This document shows positions 1 to 8,566 of a stretch of 64,000 bases of DNA, in pieces (position 1 is the stretch's first letter; each line of letters opens with the position of its first letter). The DNA comes from Kocuria rosea. Lineage in GTDB: Bacteria; Actinomycetota; Actinomycetes; Actinomycetales; Micrococcaceae. The stretch lies in assembly GCF_023715525.1 (NCBI RefSeq), contig NZ_JAMBOG010000013.1, positions 28,825 through 92,824 on the forward strand, read 5' to 3'. Position numbers and translations under genes: made by a program. Below the pieces are notes generated by a model. It saw only the letters and a list, made by a program, of their open reading frames with translations. It did no database searches and had not been told where the DNA came from.

Positions 1-1
1 G

Positions 2-220
2 GTGATCGGCGGCGAGATCGCCCGCGCCGGGGAGCTGCTCCTCGGCCCGCTGCGCGAGACCGTCTCCCGCCACGGGGTGCACGGCAACGTCCGCGAGCTT
101 CGGATCGAGGCCGCCCGGCTCGGCCTCCAGGCCCATGTGGCCGGCGCCGTGATCGTGGCGCTGCAGCGCGCCGAGCTGCCGGTGGGGGCCGGACCGGAGA
201 ACTTACCGACGGGTCAGTAG
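2..220 (+). CDS. ROK-family protein, C-terminal fragment (gene enters from the left edge)
   Basis: Only the last 72 residues are in the window; the reading frame is open to the left edge, so the GTG at position 2 is probably internal. The visible piece begins VIGGEIARAGELLLGPLRE and ends in a helical tail, which resembles the C-terminal end of ROK proteins (NagC/XylR-type repressors or sugar kinases), where a glycine-rich GG segment is followed by an acidic or basic helix. The next gene, 157 bp downstream on the same strand, is a sugar symporter, which would suit a sugar-responsive ROK repressor. Whether it is a repressor or a kinase cannot be told without the N-terminus. Confidence 0.55.
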   Translation: MIGGEIARAGELLLGPLRETVSRHGVHGNVRELRIEAARLGLQAHVAGAVIVALQRAELPVGAGPENLPTGQ

Positions 221-221
221 C

Positions 222-242
222 AATGTTCGACTAATGGACATT
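222..242. promoter_or_regulatory. Inverted repeat upstream of the sugar symporter, possible operator
   Basis: AATGTTC and GGACATT face each other (6 of 7 positions complementary) across a 7-nt spacer in the only AT-rich part of the gap between the ROK fragment and the symporter. An operator for the upstream ROK protein is an inference from position; no promoter hexamers were assigned. Confidence 0.3.
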
Positions 243-377
243 CCCTCCTCGAAGTTTTACTGTTGAGCGCATCACAAGAACCCCTCGGCGACGGCGGGCC
301 CTCCCGTCCCCCGGGGCGGCGGGCTCCTGGCACGTCCGGTCCCGCGCCGACCTCTCCACCAGCAAGGGAGCTGTGCG

Positions 378-1793
378 ATGAGCAACAAGGCCTCGAGCTC
401 GCGGCTCGCCGGTGACGCGAACACCGCGGCAGTCATCCGGATCAGCATCGTCGCCGCCTTCGGCGGCTTTCTCTTCGGCTACGACTCCGCCGTGATCAAC
501 GGCGCCGTCGCGTCCCTCCGGACCGAGTTCGGCATCGGTCCCGCCGTGCTCGGCACCACCGTGGCCTCGGCCCTCCTCGGCGCGGCCGTCGGCGCGTTCT
601 TCGGCGGGCGGATCGCCGACCGCCTGGGCCGCGTTCCCGTCATGAAGATCGCCGCGGTGATGTTCCTGCTCAGCGCGCTCGGCTGCGGCCTGGCGTACCA
701 CCTGAGCTGGTTCATCGTCTGGCGCGTCGTCGGCGGCATCGCCGTGGGCGTCGCCTCCGTGATCGCCCCGGCGTACATCGCCGAGGTCGCCCCCGCAGCG
801 GTGCGCGGACGGCTCGGCTCGCTGCAGCAGCTGGGCATCGTGCTCGGCATCTTCGTCTCGCTCACGGTCGACGCGCTGCTGGCGGCCTGGGCCGGCGGCG
901 CGGACGAGACGCTCTGGCTCGGGCTGGAGGCCTGGCGCTGGATGTTCCTGGCGATGGCCGTGCCCGCGGTGACCTACGGCATCGGCGCCTTCGCCATCCC
1001 GGAGTCCCCCCGGTACCTGGTGCTCGCAGGCCGCCCCGACGACGCCCGCCAGGTGCTGACCGGCCTCCAGGGGATCGTCTCCGCCAACGACCGCGTCCAG
1101 GCGATCCAGCAGTCCGTCCACTCCGAGCGCAAGCCGCGGATGTCCGACCTGCGCGGCCGCATGGCAGGTCTGAAGCCCATCGTGTGGGTCGGCATCGGCC
1201 TCGCCGCCCTGCAGCAGTTCGTCGGCATCAACGTCATCTTCTACTACTCCAACGTGCTGTGGCAGTCGGTCGGCTTCACCGAGGCGGACTCGTTCACCAT
1301 CACCGTGATCACCTCGGTGACCAACGTCGTCGTCACCGTCGTGGCGATCGCCCTGGTCGACCGCGTCGGCCGGCGCCCGCTGCTGCTCGTGGGCTCGGCG
1401 GGCATGACCCTCTCCCTGGCCACCCTGGCCGTGCTCTTCGCCACGGCGAACGTCGTCGACGGCGCACCGCAGCTCGGCCCCACCGCCGGCCCGATCGCCC
1501 TCGTGGCCGCCAACCTCTTCGTGGTGTTCTTCGGCGTCTCCTGGGGCCCCATGATGTGGGTCCTGCTCGGCGAGATGTTCCCGAACCAGATCCGCGGTGC
1601 CGCCCTGGCCGTGGCCGGGTTCGTGCAGTGGATCGCCAACTTCGTGGTCACCGTGTCCTTCCCGCCCCTGGCCGCCGCCTCCCTGGGTCTCGCCTACGGG
1701 CTGTACGCGTTCTTCGCCCTCATCTCGCTGCTCTTCACGATCAAGATGGTCCGCGAGACCACCGGCGTGGAACTCGAGGACATGACGGACTGA
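378..1793 (+). CDS. MFS sugar/H+ symporter (sugar porter family)
   Basis: A 471-residue, twelve-helix inner-membrane transporter of the sugar porter family (XylE/GalP/GLUT type), expected to import a hexose or pentose with protons. Family signatures are in order: GGFLFGYDSAVINGA in helix 1, GGRIADRLGRVP between helices 2 and 3, PESPRYLV after helix 6, LQQFVGINVIFYYS in helix 7 (the QQxxGxN sugar-binding motif), DRVGRRPLL between helices 8 and 9, and a closing ETTGVELEDM. The ATG at 378 follows a good Shine-Dalgarno AAGGGAG with 7-nt spacing. The exact sugar cannot be read from sequence. A strong hairpin follows, so it is probably a single-gene transcript. Confidence 0.9.
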   Translation: MSNKASSSRLAGDANTAAVIRISIVAAFGGFLFGYDSAVINGAVASLRTEFGIGPAVLGTTVASALLGAAVGAFFGGRIADRLGRVPVMKIAAVMFLLSALGCGLAYHLSWFIVWRVVGGIAVGVASVIAPAYIAEVAPAAVRGRLGSLQQLGIVLGIFVSLTVDALLAAWAGGADETLWLGLEAWRWMFLAMAVPAVTYGIGAFAIPESPRYLVLAGRPDDARQVLTGLQGIVSANDRVQAIQQSVHSERKPRMSDLRGRMAGLKPIVWVGIGLAALQQFVGINVIFYYSNVLWQSVGFTEADSFTITVITSVTNVVVTVVAIALVDRVGRRPLLLVGSAGMTLSLATLAVLFATANVVDGAPQLGPTAGPIALVAANLFVVFFGVSWGPMMWVLLGEMFPNQIRGAALAVAGFVQWIANFVVTVSFPPLAAASLGLAYGLYAFFALISLLFTIKMVRETTGVELEDMTD

Positions 1794-1814
1794 ACGGTCC
1801 GCGCACGCTCCCCA

Positions 1815-1853
1815 GACGGCGGGCCCCTCCCCATCCGGGAGGGGCCCGCCGTC
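1815..1853 (+). terminator. Hairpin terminator after the sugar symporter
   Basis: Perfect 17-bp stem (1815-1831 with 1837-1853) and a 5-nt loop, 21 bp past the symporter stop. There is no U-tract, as is common for hairpin terminators in GC-rich actinobacteria. Confidence 0.75.
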
Positions 1854-1934
1854 GTCCGTGCTCCCGTCCCGGCCCGCCGGCGCCGGTGTCGGCTCACCGC
1901 GCTCTCGGGGCCGGGTGAGGGGATGATTACCCGT

Positions 1935-1949
1935 TCGTGACCGTCACGA
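1935..1949. promoter_or_regulatory. Perfect 7-1-7 palindrome upstream of the ThDP enzyme
   Basis: TCGTGACCGTCACGA is a perfect dyad 117 bp upstream of the TTG start of the ThDP-dependent enzyme. It looks like a dimeric repressor operator. The cognate regulator is not identifiable from this window. Confidence 0.4.
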
Positions 1950-2066
1950 CACAGAACGCGCGGCGCATCGGGTATTTTCGGAGGACCGCGAACGACCCGG
2001 TACCTGAGCCCGGGTTCCGCGCACCCACGTTCCGCGTTCATTTTCAACGGCGAAAAGGACCCCAGG

Positions 2067-3755
2067 TTGACCCAGATCACAGCGGACCCCGCTTCCCCCG
2101 CACAGGCCGCCGACCGCAAGTCGGCGGGCCACGTCATCGTGGACACGCTCGTGGCCCACGGCGTGCAGCGCACCTACGTGGTGCCCGGTGAGTCCTACCT
2201 GGACGTCCTCGACGGGCTGCACAACTCCCCGATCGAGACCGTGGTGTGCCGCCACGAGGGCGGGGCGGCCTACATGGCCGAGGCCGACGGGAAGATGAAC
2301 CCCGTTCCGGGGGTGGCCATGGTCACCCGCGGGCCCGGGGCGGCCAACGCCCACGTCGGGTTGCACACCTCCTGGCAGGACTCCACCCCGATGGTGCTGT
2401 TCGTCGGGCTGATCCCCTTCGAGCACCGCGACCGCGAGGCGTTCCAGGAGTTCGACCCGCACGCCTGGTTCGACTCCGGGGCCAAGCGCGTGATGGTCCT
2501 CGACCACCCCGAACGCGCCTCCGAGATCGTGGCCGAGGCCTTCTTCGCGGCCACCTCGGGCCGTCCCGGACCCGTGGTGGTGGGCCTGCCCGAGGACATC
2601 ATCAAGGTTCAGATCGACGCGAAGCTGCACCCGCCGATCCCGGTGGCCACCGGCGGGATGACCGTCAACGACTGGAAGGCCCTGCGCGATGCCCTGGAGG
2701 CGGCCGACAAGCCGTTGTTCGTCACCGGCGGCAACGACTGGACGACCGAGGGCGCCGCAGGGCTCACCGCCTGGCTGGAGGAGCACCACCTGCCGGCCGC
2801 GGCCGAGTGGCGCACCGAGGGCACCGTGCCCTTCGACTCGGACTCCTACGTGGGACCGATCGGCTACGGCCGCCCCGCCTTCACCCACCAGCTGCTGGAG
2901 GAGACCGACCTGCTGGTCTTCGTGGGCACCGTCCCGGGCGACGTCATCACCAACGGCTTCCTGGTCCGCCAGGACTGGCAGAAGAAGAACTTCCTCGTCA
3001 CCATCGACCCGTCCCTGCGCGGGCGCTCGGGGGCGGTGTCCTACCAGATCGTGGCCAAGCCCGACGTGTTCGTGCGCGACCTCGTGCGCATCGACCTGCC
3101 CGCCAAAGACACCTGGAAGGAGTGGACGAACCGGCTGCGGGCGGCCCAGGTGGCCTTCTCCACCCCCGCCCCGCTGGTCACCGCCGACACCCCGGCCGAG
3201 GCCCCGGCGCGGATGGACACCCTGATGGCCCACCTCGTGGCCGGGCTGCCCCACGACGCCATGGTGACCTTCGGCGCTGGGGAGCACACCAACTGGGCCC
3301 ACCGCTACTTCCCCACCCAGGGGTATGCGGCGATGATCTCCGCGCGCAACGGCTCGATGGGCTACTCGGTGCCCTCGGCCGTCGCGGCGTCCCTGCGCTT
3401 CCCGGGCCGTCGGGTGGTGACCATCGCCGGTGACGGGGAGTTTTTGATGAACGGCCAGGAGCTGGCCACCGCCGCCCAGTACGGGGCGACGCCTTTGGTG
3501 ATCGTGATGGACAACCAGGAGTACGGCACGATCCGCACCCATCAGGAGCGCGACTACCCGCACCGGGTCTCGGGCACCCAGCTGATCAACCCGGACTTCG
3601 CGCTCATGGCCGCCGCCTTCGGCGGGTTCGGGGTGCGCGTGGAGCACGACGCCGAGATCCCCGCCGCCCTCGAACAGGCCTTGACGGCCATCGACGAGAA
3701 GGGCCGCTTCGCGCTGATCCACCTCGTCGTGGAACAGCGCGTCAAGGCCTACTGA
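2067..3755 (+). CDS. Thiamine-diphosphate-dependent enzyme, acetolactate-synthase-like
   Basis: 562 residues in the three-domain arrangement of the IlvB/POX superfamily: N-terminal Pyr domain with the proton-relay Glu64 in CRHEGGAAYMAEA, a central domain, and a C-terminal PP domain with the Mg/ThDP motif GDGEFLMNGQE (from about residue 455) ending in the NQEYG segment. It should catalyse decarboxylation or ligation of a 2-keto acid. It stands alone, with no ilvN or ilvC beside it, so a catabolic or specialised role is more likely than branched-chain amino-acid synthesis. The start is TTG at 2067: AAGGA lies 7 nt upstream and the Pyr domain begins shortly after. Substrate unknown. Confidence 0.85.
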   Translation: MTQITADPASPAQAADRKSAGHVIVDTLVAHGVQRTYVVPGESYLDVLDGLHNSPIETVVCRHEGGAAYMAEADGKMNPVPGVAMVTRGPGAANAHVGLHTSWQDSTPMVLFVGLIPFEHRDREAFQEFDPHAWFDSGAKRVMVLDHPERASEIVAEAFFAATSGRPGPVVVGLPEDIIKVQIDAKLHPPIPVATGGMTVNDWKALRDALEAADKPLFVTGGNDWTTEGAAGLTAWLEEHHLPAAAEWRTEGTVPFDSDSYVGPIGYGRPAFTHQLLEETDLLVFVGTVPGDVITNGFLVRQDWQKKNFLVTIDPSLRGRSGAVSYQIVAKPDVFVRDLVRIDLPAKDTWKEWTNRLRAAQVAFSTPAPLVTADTPAEAPARMDTLMAHLVAGLPHDAMVTFGAGEHTNWAHRYFPTQGYAAMISARNGSMGYSVPSAVAASLRFPGRRVVTIAGDGEFLMNGQELATAAQYGATPLVIVMDNQEYGTIRTHQERDYPHRVSGTQLINPDFALMAAAFGGFGVRVEHDAEIPAALEQALTAIDEKGRFALIHLVVEQRVKAY

Positions 3756-3789
3756 CCCGGACCGCCCCTCGCCGCGTTCCGGGCGCCGC

Positions 3790-5082
3790 TCAGCCCGCCA
3801 GGGGGTGCGCCAGCTCGTCTTCGCGCATCCGTCCCGCCCACAGGGCGGCGAGGCCCAGCAGCGGGGTCAGGAGGGCCACCGTCCAGAAGATCACCGGCAG
3901 GGGGACCACCTGGGCGACCGGCCCGGCGAGCGCCATCGAGACCGGCATCAGGGCGATCGACACGAAGAAGTCGAGGCTCGAGACCCGCCCGAGCATGTGC
4001 CGCGGGACGCGGCGCTGCAGCAGGGTGCCCCACAGCACCATGCCGGCCCCGTCCCCGGCGCCCACGGCGGCGAGGCACAGCGCCATGACCCCGAAGGAGT
4101 CGGTCGTGGCCACGAGCCCGAAGGGCAGCGTGCCGAGCCCCCACAGCCCGATCATCCAGCTGAGGTAGCGCCTCGGCAGCGGCAGGGACGCGACGGCGAG
4201 CGACGCGAGCGCGCTCGCCCCGCCGTAGCAGGCCAGGAGGTAGCCGAAGGTGGAGGCGTCCCCGCCCAGCCGCTCCTGCACGATGAAGGGCACCAGGACC
4301 TCCAGCGGGCCGAGCAGCAGGAAGACCGCGAGCACCGCCCACAGGAGCGTCCACAGCAGCCACGGGGTGCGCAGGGTGTAGCGCACGCCCTCCATGAGGT
4401 CCTCTCCCACGGACGAGGCCCTCCCCCCGGTCGTCTCCTCCCCTGCTGTCCTCCCGGCCACGGCCTCCGCAGGCCCGTCCCGCGCGGGCTCGTCCGGCAT
4501 GCGCAGCCGCAGCAGCAGCAGGAACGCCACCGCGTGGCACAGCGCGATGAGCGCCACGGCGCCGGCGGGCGCCGAGATCCCGATGAGCACCCCGGCCACC
4601 GCGGGGCCGGCGGCCTGCTGCAGCAGCGGGCGCGCGGTGCCCTCCGTGCCGTTCGCGGCCAGCAGCTGGTGCGCGGGCAGGATCCGGGGCAGGGAGGCCG
4701 AGTAGGCGGGGTAGAAGAAGCCCAGGGTCGCGGAGAACACGAACGCCGCCGCGGCCAGGTGCCACAGCCGCAGCACCCCGGTGAGGGACAGCACGGTCAC
4801 GGCCAGGGCGGTCACCGCGTTGGCGGCCTCGACCACCCGCAGCACGGCCGCGAGCGGGAGCCGGTCCGCGGCGATCCCGCCCACCAGCACGAAGGCCACG
4901 ATGCCGAGGGCCCCGACGGCCGTCACCCCGGAAAGGTCCACCGCGCTCCCGCCGAGGCGGACGACCTGCTGGACGAGGGCGACCGCCCACATCCCCGTGC
5001 CGAAGACGCTCACGAACATGGCGGACGCGAGCACACGGTACTGGCCCAGCCGGAAGGGGGCCAGCGCGCGGGGCAGGGGCAT
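3790..5082 (-). CDS. MFS exporter, EntS/MFS_3-like
   Basis: 430-residue polytopic membrane protein. It opens PLPRALAPFRLGQYRVLASA, the typical start of the MFS_3 group (enterobactin exporter EntS and macrolide-efflux-like proteins), and has about twelve hydrophobic segments with a charged central loop (about residues 195-225, rich in Glu, Gly and Arg). It probably exports a small molecule by proton antiport; the substrate is unknown. It converges on the ThDP gene (34-bp gap) and is divergent from the gene at 5165. Confidence 0.8.
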   Translation of the reverse strand: MPLPRALAPFRLGQYRVLASAMFVSVFGTGMWAVALVQQVVRLGGSAVDLSGVTAVGALGIVAFVLVGGIAADRLPLAAVLRVVEAANAVTALAVTVLSLTGVLRLWHLAAAAFVFSATLGFFYPAYSASLPRILPAHQLLAANGTEGTARPLLQQAAGPAVAGVLIGISAPAGAVALIALCHAVAFLLLLRLRMPDEPARDGPAEAVAGRTAGEETTGGRASSVGEDLMEGVRYTLRTPWLLWTLLWAVLAVFLLLGPLEVLVPFIVQERLGGDASTFGYLLACYGGASALASLAVASLPLPRRYLSWMIGLWGLGTLPFGLVATTDSFGVMALCLAAVGAGDGAGMVLWGTLLQRRVPRHMLGRVSSLDFFVSIALMPVSMALAGPVAQVVPLPVIFWTVALLTPLLGLAALWAGRMREDELAHPLAG

Positions 5083-5164
5083 GGCACCAGTCTAGGGAGC
5101 AGGCTCCCGCGGCTCCGCGGCCGCGCGGTGGTCGGCGCGGCCCGATCCGTAGCAGACTGGGGAG

Positions 5165-6028
5165 GTGCAGACCTTCCTCCCGTACCCCGACTTCGCCCGC
5201 TCCGCGCGCGTGCTCGACCGCCGACGGCTCGGCAAGCAGCGGGTGGAGACCCTCCAGGTGCTGCGCGCCGCGACCGTGCCCGGCTACGGGTGGTTCCGCC
5301 ACCCCGCCACCGCGATGTGGTCCCAGCACGTCCCCGCCCTCGTGGCCTACGGACGGGCGATGGTGGACGAGTGGACCGCCCGCGGCGGCGCCGACAGCAC
5401 CGGGTGGCAGATCCGCGAGTTCGCCCCGCAGGAGTGGGACCGCAGTCCGGACGACGGCGTCTCCGAGCCGCCCCCGTGGCTCGGGGACGAGGCCCTGCAC
5501 CGCTCGCACCGGTCCAACCTGCTCCGTAAGGACGAGGACTTCTACCGCCCGCTGTTCCCGGAGGACCCTGCCGGGCTCGACTACGTCTGGCCCGTGCCGG
5601 CGGAGGGCCGCGCTCACCTCACGGAACCGGGGCACGGCCACCGCGCCTGGGTCCTGGGCCCCGGAGCGCACGAGGAGGCCGGGGCCGCCGTCGTCGTGCC
5701 CTTCCGGGTGCCCGAGGGCATCCGGGAGAGCCACTGGGTCCACGCCCTGGAACGGATCGAGCACGACCTGCGGGAGGGCGAGCCGGTGCTGCTGCTCCAC
5801 GGGGCCCCCGGCCCCGAGCAGGTCGTGGAGCGGGCCGTGCTCGCCGAGAACGTCCACCATGCCGTCGCCGGGTTCTCCCTCGAACTCGAGCGGGTGGACC
5901 GGGTGCTGCGCCGCGAGCTCCCGGAACCGGCACGGCTGCAGTCCCCGCGTCCCCTCTTCGCGGTTCCCGCCGGGTCCGTCGGCACCACCGGCGCTCCTGC
6001 GACCGCCGGGGAGGACCGGGAGGCGTGA
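5165..6028 (+). CDS. MSMEG_6728-family / pyrimidine-dimer-glycosylase-like protein
   Basis: 287 residues. The first ~150 residues match the MSMEG_6728 group related to T4 endonuclease V-like Pyr_excise proteins: MQTFLPYPDFARSARVLDRR, then LGKQRVETLQVL, a conserved WFRHPATAMW segment, and HRSNLLRKDEDFYRPLFP. These features are typical of an uncharacterised actinobacterial family, and DNA-repair glycosylase activity is unproven. The C-terminal ~130 residues, after VWPVP, are an additional poorly conserved extension. The start is GTG 5165; a purine-rich GGGGAG abuts it and leaves no normal spacing, so the mRNA could be near-leaderless. Confidence 0.7.
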   Translation: MQTFLPYPDFARSARVLDRRRLGKQRVETLQVLRAATVPGYGWFRHPATAMWSQHVPALVAYGRAMVDEWTARGGADSTGWQIREFAPQEWDRSPDDGVSEPPPWLGDEALHRSHRSNLLRKDEDFYRPLFPEDPAGLDYVWPVPAEGRAHLTEPGHGHRAWVLGPGAHEEAGAAVVVPFRVPEGIRESHWVHALERIEHDLREGEPVLLLHGAPGPEQVVERAVLAENVHHAVAGFSLELERVDRVLRRELPEPARLQSPRPLFAVPAGSVGTTGAPATAGEDREA

Positions 6029-6184
6029 GCGCCGCGAGCGTCCGGAGGTCCGGCGGCCTCGGCGCCTGAGGCTCCGTTGTTACCGAAGGGTTAATTCTCC
6101 GTCATGGGGGATCCCTGGCCGTATCCCATGGGTAGCATGTCACCCACCCGGCGCGCTCTCCGCGCCGGCCCCGAGGAGGTGCAC

Positions 6185-6295
6185 ATGCGAGGGTTCCACG
6201 TCCCCGCGACCGGGACCGTCATGGTCACCGACCGCCCCGGACCGGGTGCCGGCCGGCCGGCCGGCTGCCCCGCCGAGCGGGCTGTCGGCCCATGA
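6185..6295 (+). CDS. Small 36-residue ORF, translationally coupled to the GntR regulator
   Basis: An ATG at 6185 follows a near-perfect Shine-Dalgarno AGGAGGT (6174-6180) with 4-nt spacing. The 36-codon frame starts MRGFHVPATGTVMVTDRP and ends in a TGA that overlaps the ATG of the GntR gene as ATGA. The GntR gene has no clear ribosome-binding site of its own, so this ORF probably delivers ribosomes to it. No homology is recognised. It could be a leader peptide or only a coupling device. Confidence 0.45.
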   Translation: MRGFHVPATGTVMVTDRPGPGAGRPAGCPAERAVGP

Positions 6296-7110
6296 CCGCC
6301 CCCTGGGCCCCCGGCGCAGCCCTGTCCACGGGGCTCCGCACCGGGCAGCACGCCGACACCGGGGCCGCTGCACCGATCCTGCCGTCCGTGACCGCGACGA
6401 CGGGCAGCTCTCTCGCCGCGCAGGTCATGACGGCCGTGCGCCGGGCCATCACGGCCGGGGAGATGGAGCCGGGCCGGCTCTACTCGGTCCAGCAGCTGGC
6501 CTCCGTCATGAACGTCTCCCGCAGCCCGGTCCGCGAGGGCCTCCTGCGCCTGGGGGAGGCCGGGCTGATCCGCTTCCACCGCAACCGCGGGTTCGAGATC
6601 GTCGACGTCAGCCCCGACGACGTCGCGCAGATCTTCGCGGTGCGCATCGCGCTCGAGGTCCCCGCCGCGCGCCGCACCGCCCGGTTCGCCCCGGCCGAGG
6701 AGCTGGGCCGGCTCCGAGCCCAGTGGGAGACCCTGCACGCGACCGCCCGCACCGGCGACGCGGAGGCCTCCACCGAGGCCGACGAGGGTCTGCACCGGCT
6801 CCTGCTGCACCTGGCCGGCAACCGGCAGGCGGCCGAGCTCGTGGCGCGGCTGCGCACCACCACCTCCTTCCTGACGGTCGTTGCGGATGCGACCCTGCGC
6901 CCGCCGACCGTCGTGGCCGGGGAGCACGACGCCCTGGTCCACGCCGTCCTGGAGCGCGACGAGGAGGGCGCCGGAGCGGCGATGCGCGAACACCTCCTCC
7001 ACACGGCCGCCCTGCTGATCGCCCAGGCGCTGCGCGTGCGGGGCACGCCCGAGCAGCAGGTCGCTGCCCTGGCCGAGCAGGTGCGCGACGACGCCGTGGC
7101 CGACTACTGA
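6292..7110 (+). CDS. GntR-family regulator, FadR/FCD subfamily
   Basis: 272 residues. After an unusual ~38-residue Ala/Thr-rich N-terminus comes the winged helix (about residues 40-105) with LAAQVMTAVRRAITAGEMEPG, LASVMNVSRSPVREGLLRL and GLIRFHRNRGFEIVDVS, then an all-helical FCD effector domain. FCD domains usually bind small carboxylates, often through a metal held by His/Asp residues; candidates here are the DEGLHRL, EHDAL and MREHLLHTA segments. It probably represses a catabolic or transport gene; no target is adjacent. The start overlaps the upstream 36-codon ORF. Confidence 0.85.
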   Translation: MTAPWAPGAALSTGLRTGQHADTGAAAPILPSVTATTGSSLAAQVMTAVRRAITAGEMEPGRLYSVQQLASVMNVSRSPVREGLLRLGEAGLIRFHRNRGFEIVDVSPDDVAQIFAVRIALEVPAARRTARFAPAEELGRLRAQWETLHATARTGDAEASTEADEGLHRLLLHLAGNRQAAELVARLRTTTSFLTVVADATLRPPTVVAGEHDALVHAVLERDEEGAGAAMREHLLHTAALLIAQALRVRGTPEQQVAALAEQVRDDAVADY

Positions 7111-7135
7111 CCACCGCGCGACCATCCCGCCCTCC

Positions 7136-8566
7136 TCAGTCCTCCGGGGACAGGGGGAGGCGCACGACGAAGCGGCAGTGTCCGCCGGGGTCCTCGGCCG
7201 CGGCGACCGTGCCCCCGTGGGCGGCGACGATCTCCCGGCTGATCGCCAGGCCCAGCCCGGACCCGCCCGTGTCCCGCGCCCGTGAGCCGTCGAGGCGCAC
7301 GAACCGCTCGAAGACCCGCTCGCGGTCCGCGGGGGCGATGGTGTCACCGTCGTTGTCCACGGTGACGACGGCGTGCTCCGCCTCCGCGGACAGCGACACC
7401 GCGATCCACGACGCCGCGTGCCGCTCCGCGTTGGAGAGCAGGTTGCGCAGGACCTGCTGCAACCGCGCGGCGTCCCCCCGGATGCGCACCGGCTCCACGT
7501 GCACGCGCAGCTCGTGCCGCGCCGCCGGCCGCATCCGGGCGACCTCCTCGGCGACGACCTCGTCGAGGTCGGTGTCGGCGACGCGCAGGCTCAGCCCCGC
7601 GTCGTCGACCTTCGCGAGGGTCAGCAGGTCCTCCACGAGCCGGCCCATCCGCCGGGCCTGCGACCTCAGGACCGGCGAGAACTCCGTCCACGCGGCGCCC
7701 GAGGGGTCCGTCGCGGCGACGTCGATCGTGGTCGTCAGGGTGGCCAGCGGGCTGCGCAGCTCGTGCGAGGCGTCCGCCACGAAGCGCCGCTGCGCGCGGT
7801 CGGAGGACTCCAGCCGGTCGAGCATGCCGTTCATCGTGGTCGCGAGCACCGCGATCTCGTCCCGGGTCGGCGGCACGTCGACGCGCTCGTCGAGCCGCGC
7901 GGTGCCGATGCCCCGCACCTGATCGGTGATCCGCCGCACCGGGGCCAGGGAGCGGCCCACCAGGAACCACATCAGCCCGGCGCCGAGGAGGACGAGCAGG
8001 GGCCCTCCCAGCAGCAGGAAGAGGCCCACGGCGCGCAGCACGTCCTGCTGCAGGGACATGGGCACCGCCACGACCATGACGTACGGCACGTCGTTGACGT
8101 ACATGCCATATGCGACATACACGAACTCGTCCGTGCCCTCGAGCCCCCCGGAGTCGTCCCGCGCTGAGTCGTAGGACTCGCCGGGCGCCATGCCGGGCAC
8201 CGGGAGCTCCAGGGCACGCGCGGCGGGAGGGGAGGCCGCGACCACCTCTCCGTCCTCGTCCTGCAGCTGCACGACCACGCCGGGCCTGCCGAGGACCTGG
8301 GCCAGCTCGCCGAGGTCGGCCCTCGTGTACACGGCGGGGACGCCCGTGTCGCGGCTGCCGTCGCGCGGCAGGTCGAACTCCCGCAGGATCTCGCCCTGCC
8401 GCGAGAGGGCCTGCTCGTGGGCGGCGGTGACGGCGGACCGGCCCAGCACCTCGAGCAGGACTCCTCCGGTCACCGCCAGCACGAGCAGGATGAGCAGGGC
8501 GGCGGCCGCCGTGGTCCGCGCCCGCACGCCCCACCGTGCGATGCGGAGCGGCCGGCGGCCGGTCAC
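7136..8566 (-). CDS. Two-component sensor histidine kinase
   Basis: 476 residues. Order of parts: membrane helix 1 (about residues 15-38), a ~120-residue extracytoplasmic sensor region, membrane helix 2 (GLFLLLGGPLLVLLGAGLMWFLVG), HAMP linker, DHp domain with the phospho-acceptor His in DASHELRSPLATL, and a HATPase_c domain with N box (RNLLSNAERHA), G1 (VDNDGDTI) and G2 (DTGGSGLGLAI). The kinase phosphorylates the regulator encoded just upstream; GTG 8566 overlaps that gene's TGA by 4 nt. Its signal is unknown. Confidence 0.92.
   Translation of the reverse strand: MTGRRPLRIARWGVRARTTAAAALLILLVLAVTGGVLLEVLGRSAVTAAHEQALSRQGEILREFDLPRDGSRDTGVPAVYTRADLGELAQVLGRPGVVVQLQDEDGEVVAASPPAARALELPVPGMAPGESYDSARDDSGGLEGTDEFVYVAYGMYVNDVPYVMVVAVPMSLQQDVLRAVGLFLLLGGPLLVLLGAGLMWFLVGRSLAPVRRITDQVRGIGTARLDERVDVPPTRDEIAVLATTMNGMLDRLESSDRAQRRFVADASHELRSPLATLTTTIDVAATDPSGAAWTEFSPVLRSQARRMGRLVEDLLTLAKVDDAGLSLRVADTDLDEVVAEEVARMRPAARHELRVHVEPVRIRGDAARLQQVLRNLLSNAERHAASWIAVSLSAEAEHAVVTVDNDGDTIAPADRERVFERFVRLDGSRARDTGGSGLGLAISREIVAAHGGTVAAAEDPGGHCRFVVRLPLSPED

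Noticed and set aside
1854..2066. Thiamine riboswitch upstream of the ThDP enzyme
   Set aside because: No THI-box-like core was recognised; only the 1935-1949 palindrome is notable.
7353..7361. TTGTCCACG inside the histidine kinase gene, and similar matches in gyrB (near 18857), as DnaA boxes
   Set aside because: They are single near-matches in conserved coding motifs (VDNDGD, DNGRGIP), explained by the protein sequence; only clusters in non-coding DNA were kept.
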